A program made the translations under genes and the position numbers. The notes beneath the pieces were generated by a model, which worked only from the letters and a program-made list of their open reading frames with translations, searched no databases and was not told the DNA's origin. A stretch of 53,404 nucleotides of DNA from an uncultured Muribaculaceae bacterium (GTDB lineage: Bacteria; Bacteroidota; Bacteroidia; Bacteroidales; Muribaculaceae), in assembly GCA_947629175.1 (NCBI GenBank), contig CANRCT010000023.1, forward strand, positions 1 through 53,404, in the 5' to 3' direction. Positions within the stretch are counted from its first letter, which is position 1. Every line of letters begins with the position of its first letter. This document shows positions 1-11,054 of the stretch, piece by piece.

Positions 1-141
1 TGCTGTCTCTTAAACTTTGCTTATTTATGCTATTACAGATTAATTGATTAGTCCATTTCTTTCCGAAGTATTGTAATTAGTCTAATTTAGGCCAATAGGA
101 AAATGAATGTTATAGTCTTTCGGTTGCCAAATACTCTAGTG

Positions 142-1664
142 TCAGGCGGTGACGGAGCTTCGGTAGTCGTAGGCGGCGAGAATGACGTCGGCGATCGTCA
201 TGATGACGGCTTTGTCGGAGAACAACGACTCGTTGGCGAGGACGATCCTGTAAGATACGTTTTCGGAGAGGTTCTCCGGGGCGGTGTACTCGTGGTCGAC
301 TATGCATGCCTGCTCTTCAGAGAAGCTTCTGAAGTAGGTGTCGGGAGCCTCGGCATAATGAGCTCCTTCGAAGTAGTAAGTATCCTTGAGAAGCGGGCCC
401 ACGCACTTGTCGAAAGCGGTCATGGCGACTTTGATCTTCTGATCGGTCATAATTTCGGCGAAAGTCATTCCTGTCAGACGATCGGGGCGTTGCAGACGGG
501 TGCTGAGCACTATCTCCAAAACGATCTTGCCGGCAATGACTCTTGGACGGAAAATCACCTCAAGAAAAGTCTCATCGGAGTAGAACAGGAACATGCCGCC
601 GTTGCCGGTGTTGTTCTTGCGCTTTATTTTCGGAATGCCCGGCCGGACGGCCTGCAGGCGGTCGATGACCATGCGGTGGAGCGTGTCGATGAGCCGTTTC
701 TGGTTGACATCCGACGGAGCTACCGGGTCGTTGACGCCGGTGACGGATGATTTGTCGATGATGGAGCGGATGTTTTTCTCGAAGTCGGCTGTGCCGTTCT
801 TCGACACCGTTTCGGTGGTCTGCTGCACGAGATAGAGCAGCTCGCGGATGTCGTTGTGGCGCTGGGTGAGATAGCTGTCGGCATTGCAGGCGGCTTCGAG
901 CACCTCCTCCCATCCCGGTTCGTTTTCGCCGGTCGAATCGACATGCAGGTTCATGCGGGTGCACATAGAGCTGTCCCAGAGAGGGAAATCTGGCATGAGG
1001 GCGAGCATCTTGTAGATCTTTGGGTAGCACACCTGGAGCGCGACAATGGCGAAGTTGACGATACGTCCCTGCGGGGTGTTGACGAAGTCGGCGGCATTTT
1101 CTTTGCCGCAATGGGATATACAGGAAAGAAGCGACAGTGTGTTGATAAGCCGTTTGATTGATCTCGGGTTCTTGCCGACGGAGTATTCTACTATTTGCTG
1201 GATAGGCTTGCTGATGCGTCCGTCGCCTTTCTCTACTCCAGTGATGTATCCGATCCTTACGAGGGATTGAAGTACAAAATCCATCGGGCGGTAGCTGTTG
1301 ACAGGCAGGGAGAACGGCACCTGGATAATCTTGTCGAAGAAAGAGCGGAATTCTCGTTCGTTCTGGTCGGTCAGCTTGCCGAACTTGGGTTCGAGTCCCT
1401 TGACGACGACATCATGGAATACTCCCAGGTATTGATCTTGATGCCTGCAAAGCGTGCATCGGGCGCGGAGCACAGGGCCCGTTCGAGACGGTTCATAAGC
1501 GATGTCTTGCCGCTTCCCCATTCTCCCTGTAGCGCGATGGTGATGGGTGAGGATGAGTTTTTGATAAACTGTATCAGTCCGTTGACGTAGCGTTCGGTGC
1601 CGAAGTCGTTTCTTTCTTCGTTGAAAGGAATGTCTGATAAGGAGGTCTTGCTGATGGAATCCAT
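142..1664 (-). pseudogene. KAP family P-loop NTPase, disrupted by internal deletion and frameshift
   Basis: KAP NTPases are membrane-associated or phage-defence-linked STAND-like ATPases. The N-terminal part starts at 1664 and holds a clear Walker A, GEWGSGKT, at about residues 47-54, followed by a WEYS motif typical of the family. Near 1410-1425 the homologous reading continues only in another frame, resuming at DVVVKGLEPKFG, which in intact members lies just after Walker B. The segment that should hold Walker B (DDLDR-like) and roughly 150 or more residues is missing. The downstream frame stays open to 142 and contains family-like helical sequence (residues such as NPRSIKRLINTL). An uninterrupted frame running through the locus begins at 1743, but its first ~100 residues are out of frame with the Walker A part. 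I read this as a pseudogene; an assembly collapse is possible. Family call from recalled sequence patterns. Confidence 0.75.
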
Positions 1665-1800
1665 ATGCTGGTCGATTTATGCTGTAGGGTATGTCGTTAA
1701 GATTTATGGTACGCGAATTTACGGATTTTTTCTCACAGTGCATAAGGAAAATCGCCGGAGTGATGCCAAGTAGGGGTCAACAGGAAAATGTCTGCCCGAA

Positions 1801-1831
1801 TTGCACAATTCAGGGCAAACGACTATTTTTG
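1801..1831 (+). promoter_or_regulatory. Bacteroidetes-type promoter of pyrH-frr
   Basis: A perfect TAnnTTTG element (TATTTTTG, 1824-1831) lies 20 nt after a TTG (1801-1803), matching the Bacteroidetes primary sigma consensus. The pyrH start codon follows 26 nt downstream, giving a short leader. Confidence 0.7.
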
Positions 1832-1857
1832 CAGAAACAATATAACCGTTAGCTGAA

Positions 1858-2568
1858 ATGAGATCGAAATACCAGCGCGTGCTGCTCAAGTTGAGCGGCG
1901 AATCGCTCGCCGGAGCCAAGGGCACCGGCATCGACACCGAGCGTCTCGGCCAGTATGCCGAGCAAATCCACGAGATAGCCTCCGAGGGAGTAGAGGTGGC
2001 GATAGTGATCGGCGGAGGTAATATCTTCCGCGGGCTGTCGGGAGCCACGCGCGGCTTCGACCGCGTGAAGGGCGACCAGATGGGGATGCTCGCGACCGTG
2101 ATCAATTCTCTCGCCCTGAGTTCGGCTCTTGAAGCTGTGGGTCAGCCGGCAAAGGTGTTCACGGCCATCAACATGTTTCCGATCGGCGAGCACTACAGCA
2201 AGTGGAAGGCAATCGAGGCGCTGCAGCGCGGCGAGGTGGCCATCATAGCAGGCGGCACGGGCAATCCGTTCTTCACCACCGACACCGGCAGCGCTCTGCG
2301 CGGCATTGAGGTGGAGGCCGACGTGATGCTCAAGGGAACGCGCGTCGACGGCATTTATACCGCGGATCCGGAGAAAGATCCTGCAGCTACGAAATTCAGC
2401 GAGATCAGCTACGATGAGGTCTATACCCGCGGCCTGAAGGTGATGGACCTGACGGCTACGGCCCTCTGCAAGGAGAACGGTCTGCCGATAGTGGTGTTCT
2501 GCATGGACACGCCCGGCAATCTGGCCAAAGTGATAGCCGGCGAGCCGATCGGCACGCTGGTGTACTGA
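1858..2568 (+). CDS. pyrH: UMP kinase
   Basis: Uridylate kinase phosphorylates UMP to UDP with ATP in the cytoplasm, the committed step to pyrimidine nucleotides; the bacterial enzyme is a hexamer of the amino-acid-kinase fold. The 236-residue length is normal. Visible motifs are KLSGES near residue 11, the glycine loop IGGGNIFRG near 51 and the UMP/ATP-binding stretch GTGNPFFTTDTGSA near 133. The ATG at 1858 is the first in-frame start after a strong promoter, and the N-terminus fits the family. It is followed 37 nt later by frr, a pairing common in bacteria, so the two are probably co-transcribed and end at the hairpin at 3331. Nothing unusual is seen. Confidence 0.97.
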   Translation: MRSKYQRVLLKLSGESLAGAKGTGIDTERLGQYAEQIHEIASEGVEVAIVIGGGNIFRGLSGATRGFDRVKGDQMGMLATVINSLALSSALEAVGQPAKVFTAINMFPIGEHYSKWKAIEALQRGEVAIIAGGTGNPFFTTDTGSALRGIEVEADVMLKGTRVDGIYTADPEKDPAATKFSEISYDEVYTRGLKVMDLTATALCKENGLPIVVFCMDTPGNLAKVIAGEPIGTLVY

Positions 2569-2605
2569 CCGGCCGATGTGTTAAAAACTAATCAAACTAC
2601 CATAT

Positions 2606-3163
2606 ATGGAACCCAAAGATTTTTTGACTCCCGCTGAGGAGAAGATGGAGCTCGCGGTGGCTTATCTCGACGAGGCTTTGGCGCATATCCGCGCAGGCAA
2701 GGCCAATCCCAAGATCATCGACGGTATAAAGGTGGAGTATTACGGCAGCGCCGTGCCCATCTCGCAGGTGGCCAATGTGTCGGTGCCCGATGCGCGCACG
2801 ATCGCCATCACTCCCTGGGAGAAGCAGATGTTCAAGGAGATCGAGAAGGCGATCATCAACTCGGAGCTGGGCATCACTCCGGAGAACAACGGAGAGGTGA
2901 TACGTCTGGCTATCCCTCCGCTGACCGAGGAGCGCCGCAAACAGCTCGTAAAGCAGTCGAAAGCCGAGGCCGAGCAGGCCAAGGTGTCGGTGCGCAACGC
3001 CCGTCGCGATGCTATCGACGGTCTTAAGAAGGCTGTGAAGCAGGGAATGCCCGAGGATGTGGAGAAGGACGCCGAGACAAGCGTGCAGAAGCTTCACGAC
3101 AAGTATCTGAAGCGGATCGACGATGTGTTTGCGGCCAAGGAGAAGGAGATCCTGACCGTTTAA
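2606..3163 (+). CDS. frr: Ribosome recycling factor
   Basis: RRF, with EF-G, splits the post-termination ribosome complex. The 185-residue protein has the usual size and the all-helical, highly charged sequence of the family, including the C-terminal helical region rich in Lys/Glu and ending near KEKEIL. The gene follows pyrH by 37 nt on the same strand and has no obvious promoter of its own, so it is likely read from the pyrH promoter. The ATG at 2606 sits after an A-rich stretch without a Shine-Dalgarno site, as expected in Bacteroidales. A terminator hairpin follows about 170 nt after the stop. Confidence 0.97.
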   Translation: MEPKDFLTPAEEKMELAVAYLDEALAHIRAGKANPKIIDGIKVEYYGSAVPISQVANVSVPDARTIAITPWEKQMFKEIEKAIINSELGITPENNGEVIRLAIPPLTEERRKQLVKQSKAEAEQAKVSVRNARRDAIDGLKKAVKQGMPEDVEKDAETSVQKLHDKYLKRIDDVFAAKEKEILTV

Positions 3164-3330
3164 GGGGCTTCTTAAGGGGCGTCGTGATAACGGCCCATCT
3201 GGGTCGTCGCGCGGCAGCTCGGCCTCGGTCATTGACCATCAGTCAACTCCCGTCGGCCCTCGCTGCCTTGCTCCTACCATCTGAACCGTTCTTACGCCGC
3301 CCGCCATCCGGATGGCAAAAGATAAAGCAA

Positions 3331-3376
3331 CAGGCGCTGTGTCACTGTAGGGTGACGCGGCGCCTGGACGTTTTTT
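3331..3376 (+). terminator. Terminator after pyrH-frr, possibly bidirectional
   Basis: A GC-rich hairpin pairs CAGGCGC (from 3331) and the adjacent GTCAC with GTGAC and GGCGCCTG (ending 3366). It is followed by a run of six T (3371-3376). It lies between frr on the plus strand and the DUF4294 gene ending at 3395 on the minus strand, and could serve both. Confidence 0.75.
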
Positions 3377-3394
3377 GGCGTTTTGGCGGGAGGG

Positions 3395-4030
3395 TCAGAG
3401 GAGGCCGTCCTCGACGTTGACGGCTATGCGCTCTATCAGGGCGTCCTTGCGGTATTTGTCGGGGCGGTAGTCGCCTTTGAGGTTGACGCCGAAGAAGCGT
3501 CCGAATGTCTGCCAGAAGCTTGCGCGGAAGGATCCGAGAAATGCCTTGATGATGTTGTAGGAGCTTTGGTCGGTCTCGCGCCGGATGAGCTTGATCAGGA
3601 GCTGCGCCTGACTTTTGGAGAATTTTTTCAGCACGGGTTTGTACTGCCTGAAAATCTCCTGTTCCATCTTTTTGAGGTATTCCTCCCGTTCGCGCTGCGT
3701 GGGGAATGTCTCGATATACTCATACGTTTCGAGCAGTGTAGCGCAAATGAGCTTTGCGTAAGGGAGCGTTTTCTTGACGTCGCGCACGGTGCGCCAGTAG
3801 AACTGCTCTTCCTTCTTGTTTTTGAATTTCAGCGGAGGGAAAACTGTGATCTCGTTGAGCACGATCATTTTCACGTGCTCTCCGTCGATGTCGGTCCAGT
3901 AATAGCCTTTGTAGGTGTCGCGCAGTGCCGACGGGTTCTCCACCACCGGGATGTTTACCTCGATGTCGGTCTGTGCGGCGGCTGTCAGCGCCGCGCATAT
4001 AATGATAAGATATGTCAGGAGTCGGTGCAT
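3395..4030 (-). CDS. DUF4294 family exported protein
   Basis: This is a 211-residue protein of a family known mainly from Bacteroidetes with no assigned function. The chosen ATG at 4030 gives a typical signal peptide (hydrophobic residues 4-15, then ALTAAAQ). A longer frame upstream overlaps nadB and lacks protein-like sequence, so it was not used. The body contains a conserved-looking acidic/aromatic segment (YYWTDIDGEHVKM) and a long charged helical half rich in Lys, Arg and Glu. It lies 70 nt downstream of nadB on the same strand and may be co-transcribed with it, but no functional link to NAD synthesis is evident. Periplasmic location is inferred from the signal peptide. Confidence 0.85.
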   Translation of the reverse strand: MHRLLTYLIIICAALTAAAQTDIEVNIPVVENPSALRDTYKGYYWTDIDGEHVKMIVLNEITVFPPLKFKNKKEEQFYWRTVRDVKKTLPYAKLICATLLETYEYIETFPTQREREEYLKKMEQEIFRQYKPVLKKFSKSQAQLLIKLIRRETDQSSYNIIKAFLGSFRASFWQTFGRFFGVNLKGDYRPDKYRKDALIERIAVNVEDGLL

Positions 4031-4100
4031 ACAAGGGGAGATGATGTGTGTCGTGTCAAGGGGCGCCCGGCTGCCGTGCGCCGGCTGTGGTAATAACGCT

Positions 4101-5687
4101 TCAGCGCGGCGTTTCGTTGTGGGGCTGAGGCGGATAATCGAGAGTGTAGTGGAGTCCGCGCGATTCCTTGCGCTCTTTGGCCTGACGCATGACGAGGTAT
4201 CCGACGTTGATGATGTTGCGGAGCTCGCATATGGCGCGCGACACTTTCGACTGCTTGAAGAGGCGCTCGGTCTCCTCGTAGAGAATGTCGAGGCGGTTCC
4301 AGGCGCGGTCGAGGCGCAGATTGGACCTGACGATGCCAACGTAGGTGCTCATGATCTGGCCCACCTCTTTTGCGCTCTGCGTGATGAGCACCATTTCCTC
4401 GGGGTGGGAGGTGCCTTCGTCGTTCCAGAGGGGCACGTCGTCGCGCAGCTCGTAGCCGTGTGCGTGGGTCATGGCGTGGCGTGCGGCGGCCTCGGCGTAG
4501 ACTACTGCCTCGATGAGCGAGTTTGAGGCCAGACGGTTGCCGCCGTGGAGTCCGGTGCAGGAGCATTCGCCGACGGCATAGAGACGCTTTATGCTCGACT
4601 CGGCATTGGTGTCGACGACGATGCCGCCGCAGAGATAGTGGGCCGCCGGCGCCACGGGGATATAGTCTTTCGTTATGTCGATGCCGAGCGAGAGGCACTT
4701 GGCGTAGATGTTGGGGAAATGATGGCGCGTCTCCTCGGGATCCTTGTGGGTGACGTCGAGATATACATGGTCGTAGCCGCCGGCTTTCATCTCCGAGTCA
4801 ATGGCGCGGGCCACGACGTCGCGCGGTGCAAGTTCGAGCCGCTCGTCGTATTTCTCCATGAACCGCTCTCCGGCCGGGTTGCGGAGTATGGCTCCGTAGC
4901 CGCGCATGGCCTCTGTGATGAGGAACGAAGGGCGGTCGCCGGGATGGAAGAGGGCTGTGGGATGGAACTGGATGAACTCCATGTCGCGCACGGTGCCCTT
5001 GGCGCGGTAGACCATGGCTATGCCGTCGCCGGTGGCTACGAGCGGATTGGTCGTGGTTGTATATACGGCGCCCACGCCGCCGGTGGCCATGAGGGTCACT
5101 CGCGAGAGGAATGTGTCGACCGATCCGGTGGTCTCGTCGAGCACATAGGCGCCATAGCAGGTGATGTCGGGTGTGCGCCGGGTGACGATCTTTCCGAGAT
5201 GGTGCTGTGTGATGATCTCGATGGCGAAGTGATGCTCAAAGACGTCGATGTTGGCCGATTCCCTGACGCGGCGTATGAGGCTCTGCTGTATCTCGTAGCC
5301 GGTGTTGTCGGCGTGGTGGAGGATACGGAATTCGGAGTGGCCGCCCTCGCGGTGAAGGTCGAACGAGCCGTCGTCGCGACGGTCGAAATCGACTCCCCAT
5401 TCGAGCAGCTGGCGGATCTGCTCCGGAGCTTCGGTGACGACTTTCCTGACGGCGACGGGGTCGCTCAGCCAGTCGCCGGCCACCATGGTGTCGTGGATAT
5501 GCTTGTCGAAGTCGTCGACGCGCAGGTCGGTGACCGACGCCACTCCTCCCTGGGCGAGCGCTGTGTTGGCCTCGTCGAGCGAGCTTTTACATATCAGAGC
5601 CACGCGGCCCGTCCGGGCTACTTTGAGGGCGAAACTCATGCCGGCGATACCTCCGCCGATCACCAGATAGTCGTATTTTCTAACCAT
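4101..5687 (-). CDS. nadB: L-aspartate oxidase
   Basis: NadB is a cytoplasmic FAD enzyme that oxidises L-aspartate to iminoaspartate, which NadA condenses to quinolinate for NAD synthesis. The 528-residue protein starts with the dinucleotide-binding motif GGGIAG at residues 11-16. It carries the substrate-region motif HREGGH (112-117), the flavoprotein HPTA segment and the FAD-contacting GECSCTGLHGGNRLASNS, which together separate it from fumarate reductase chains. nadA and nadC are not in the window. The start at 5687 gives the usual N-terminus. Two TAnnTTTG-like boxes lie upstream (5751-5758 and 5791-5798, minus strand), in the spacer shared with nifJ. Confidence 0.95.
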   Translation of the reverse strand: MVRKYDYLVIGGGIAGMSFALKVARTGRVALICKSSLDEANTALAQGGVASVTDLRVDDFDKHIHDTMVAGDWLSDPVAVRKVVTEAPEQIRQLLEWGVDFDRRDDGSFDLHREGGHSEFRILHHADNTGYEIQQSLIRRVRESANIDVFEHHFAIEIITQHHLGKIVTRRTPDITCYGAYVLDETTGSVDTFLSRVTLMATGGVGAVYTTTTNPLVATGDGIAMVYRAKGTVRDMEFIQFHPTALFHPGDRPSFLITEAMRGYGAILRNPAGERFMEKYDERLELAPRDVVARAIDSEMKAGGYDHVYLDVTHKDPEETRHHFPNIYAKCLSLGIDITKDYIPVAPAAHYLCGGIVVDTNAESSIKRLYAVGECSCTGLHGGNRLASNSLIEAVVYAEAAARHAMTHAHGYELRDDVPLWNDEGTSHPEEMVLITQSAKEVGQIMSTYVGIVRSNLRLDRAWNRLDILYEETERLFKQSKVSRAICELRNIINVGYLVMRQAKERKESRGLHYTLDYPPQPHNETPR

Positions 5688-5750
5688 TGCGATGCGTGAG
5701 AATTATTCCTCCAGAAGGTGCCGCGCAGGGCGCCGCAGGAGTTGACGCCG

Positions 5751-5798
5751 CAAATTTACAAAATTATTCCTTTCGCCGCTCCTCTCGCCGCAAAAGTA
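5751..5798 (-). promoter_or_regulatory. Candidate -7 elements for nadB
   Basis: On the minus strand, TAAATTTG (5758-5751) and TACTTTTG (5798-5791) both match TAnnTTTG. No good -33 element is seen at the right distance for either, so which one is used is open. Confidence 0.4.
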
Positions 5799-5892
5799 TC
5801 GCGTCGGATGGAGCGGTTTTGCCGAAGGAGTGGGAGATGCGGATTTTTGTGAAAAATTAATACGCATGCAGCGAGAAGCATAGGGGTGAGAG

Positions 5893-5924
5893 TGTTGATT
5901 TTTCGGAAAAAAGTTGTAACTTCG
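5893..5924 (+). promoter_or_regulatory. Promoter of nifJ
   Basis: TGTTG (5893-5897), 19 nt, then TAACTTCG (5917-5924), one mismatch from TAnnTTTG. The 330-bp divergent spacer between nadB and nifJ holds this, the nadB boxes and a leader of roughly 85-90 nt before the nifJ start; no gene is seen in it. Confidence 0.6.
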
Positions 5925-6018
5925 CGGTGCATAGACATGCGCCTTGCGCACTGTCTGTGCGGCGACAAAACCAAAAAAGACTTTCATATCCATCTAAACA
6001 AACATAGATTACAGACTT

Positions 6019-9585
<3,567 letters not shown>

Positions 9586-9634
9586 TAGATTCATAAACCT
9601 GACTGCGCTCCGCCGCAGCCGGCTCTAAAGATAA

Positions 9635-9692
9635 GGCGGTGAGTCATATGACCCCCAATCCGGGGGCTGTGGCTCACCGCCTCGCTTTTATT
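9635..9692 (+). terminator. nifJ terminator
   Basis: GGCGGTGAG (9635-9643) pairs perfectly with CTCACCGCC (9673-9681), with an inner CCCCC/GGGGG pair (9652-9656 with 9662-9666). CGCTTTTATT follows. It lies 50 nt past the nifJ stop. Confidence 0.85.
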
Positions 9693-9747
9693 GTGGAAGA
9701 GATGGCATCGACATGCGAAATTATAGTGCAGGATACTGATGATTTTG

Positions 9748-9755
9748 TAATTTTG
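9748..9755 (+). promoter_or_regulatory. Candidate -7 element of the ORF6N gene
   Basis: TAATTTTG matches TAnnTTTG and lies 31 nt before the start at 9787. No convincing -33 element is seen. Confidence 0.4.
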
Positions 9756-9786
9756 CAACGTAATCACAACTGTCCAATTAGGTGCC

Positions 9787-10710
9787 GTGCATATGGAATC
9801 TACTCAAGAAAACAAATTAACAGTCCAAAATACTCAGGATAATGAACCGGTCACAAATTGTGACCGGTTGGTAATGCCAATAGAAAACCGCATCCTTACC
9901 TTGCGGGGGAAACAAGTGATGATTGACAGAGATCTGGCAGAATTGTATGGTGTTGACACAAAAAGGCTTAACGAACAAGTAAAAAGAAACATCGACCGAT
10001 TCCCGGAACGTTTCAGATTCCAGCTCTCGAAGCAGGAGAAAGATGAACTGGTCGCAAATTGCGACCGGTTCAATGGTCTCAAACATTCATCGTCCAAACC
10101 TTTCGCATTTACCGAACAGGGTGTTGCAATGCTCTCTGCAGTATTGAAAAGCGAAACCGCTGTAAACACAAGTATTCGTATCATCGATGCTTTCGTGGCT
10201 ATGCGAAATTTTCTGATGAATAATGCTTCAATCTTCCAAAGGATGGAACGTATTGAGATGAAACAGTTGAAGACAGATGAAAAGGTTGATGCGATTCTTG
10301 ATCGTCTGAATGAACATACGGAACCTGAAGAGGGTGTGTTTTTCGAGGGACAGATTTTCGATGCGTATGCTTTCATTGCCGGATTAATCCGAAAAGCTGA
10401 TAAACGGATAGCTGTCATCGGCTACATTGACGATTCAGTGCTGGTGCAACTGGCAAAACGGAAACCCGGTGTGACCGTGGATATTTACGACGGCAAAATT
10501 TCGCCGCAGCTCCGTCAGGATGTTGCCCGTCACAATGCGCAGTATCCGGGTGTCGCGTTGCACGCTTACAAAAAGGCTCACGATCGTTTTCTTATTATTG
10601 ACGAGGCTGTCTATCATATAGGGCATTCGCTCAAAGACCTTGGAAAGAAACTGTTTGCTTTCTCAAAAATGGAGGTGATGACCGGCACTGAATTATTATC
10701 CAGATTCTAA
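9787..10710 (+). CDS. ORF6N-domain DNA-binding protein
   Basis: The protein has 307 residues. Residues about 30-130 match the ORF6N (KilA-N-like) DNA-binding domain known from phages and Bacteroidetes accessory genes: IENRILTLRGKQVMIDRDL, AELYGV, FTEQGVAMLSAVL. A short helical linker (about 140-180) leads to a C-terminal domain (about 185-307) beginning near FFEGQIFDAYAF; HDRFLIID near residue 261 recalls the single HKD-like motif of some phospholipase-D-fold proteins. Two 25-bp palindromes inside the coding sequence encode the related heptapeptides VTNCDRL (22-28) and VANCDRF (89-95). The gene is AT-richer than nifJ, suggesting horizontal origin. ATG codons at 9787 and 9793 are both possible starts. 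The function is unknown; a regulatory or phage-related role is inference. Confidence 0.85.
   Translation: MHMESTQENKLTVQNTQDNEPVTNCDRLVMPIENRILTLRGKQVMIDRDLAELYGVDTKRLNEQVKRNIDRFPERFRFQLSKQEKDELVANCDRFNGLKHSSSKPFAFTEQGVAMLSAVLKSETAVNTSIRIIDAFVAMRNFLMNNASIFQRMERIEMKQLKTDEKVDAILDRLNEHTEPEEGVFFEGQIFDAYAFIAGLIRKADKRIAVIGYIDDSVLVQLAKRKPGVTVDIYDGKISPQLRQDVARHNAQYPGVALHAYKKAHDRFLIIDEAVYHIGHSLKDLGKKLFAFSKMEVMTGTELLSRF
9845..9869. repeat. 25-bp perfect palindrome, copy 1
   Basis: AACCGGTCACAA (9845-9856), a central A (9857), then TTGTGACCGGTT (9858-9869). The arms are exact reverse complements over 12 bp. It lies inside the start of the ORF6N gene, about 60 nt after the start codon. Confidence 0.95.
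10046..10070. repeat. 25-bp palindrome, copy 2
   Basis: AACTGGTCGCAA (10046-10057), central A, then TTGCGACCGGTT (10059-10070). The arms pair with a single mismatch. It has the same spacing, centre and core as copy 1, 201 bp further into the same gene, with compensating changes (CAC/GTG to CGC/GCG). Confidence 0.9.
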
Positions 10711-10714
10711 TGAC

Positions 10715-10783
10715 ATGTTTGAAGAGGGAATCCCGCATTTTCACGATCCGCAGTTGGTCGACTATCTTAAGTCGAAGCTATAA
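10715..10783 (+). other. Tiny ORF or gene remnant after the ORF6N gene
   Basis: A 22-codon frame (ATG at 10715, TAA at 10781) overlaps nothing and reads MFEEGIPHFHDP...LVDYLKSKL, which looks protein-like. The frame is open back to 10682 inside the end of the ORF6N gene. It may be the tail of a lost gene or a real small ORF. I do not recognise it. Confidence 0.3.
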
Positions 10784-10826
10784 TCAGGGAATCCTTACCA
10801 CTTTGATTGATTAGAATTGAAGTCGG

Positions 10827-10942
10827 GTGTGCGGATAGTGTGCGGAAAATGTGCGGAAAATGTGCGGAAATAGTGCGGAAATAGTGCGGATGGTGTGCGG
10901 AAGTGTGCGGAATTAGTGCGGAAATAGTGCGGACGGTGTGAG
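10827..10942 (+). repeat. Tandem GTGCGGA repeat array upstream of gldE
   Basis: About ten copies of GTGCGGA are spaced 9-13 nt apart, most as GTGCGGAAATA or GTGTGCGGA variants; the last, degenerate unit is GTGTGAGG. The array ends about 2 nt before the -33 element of the gldE promoter. The 344-bp gap between the ORF6N gene and gldE holds only the tiny ORF at 10715, this array and the promoter. Confidence 0.9.
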
Positions 10943-10944
10943 GA

Positions 10945-10976
10945 TTTGGAGGGAAGCGGGAAAATGGCTAACTTTG
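10945..10976 (+). promoter_or_regulatory. Promoter of gldE-gldD-PPTase
   Basis: TTTG (10945-10948), 20 nt, then TAACTTTG (10969-10976): both boxes match the Bacteroidetes consensus exactly. The leader to the TTG start at 11055 is about 70-75 nt. Confidence 0.8.
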
Positions 10977-11054
10977 CGGCGTGATGACGCGGCGGCACAC
11001 GAGGGACCGCAGCGGCAGCGCAACAACTTCGAAGTAAAACCAATATAATAAGTC

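Noticed and set aside
4545-5699. Long open frame opposite nadB (384 codons)
   Set aside because: Lies antisense to a clear nadB; composition is Val/Gly/Asp-rich, typical of the complement of GC-rich codons.
9639-9842. 67-codon frame starting in the nifJ terminator
   Set aside because: Runs through the terminator hairpin and promoter; not protein-like.
10827-10942. CRISPR-like array
   Set aside because: Units are about 11 bp with no spacer-length unique sequence, so it is a simple tandem repeat.
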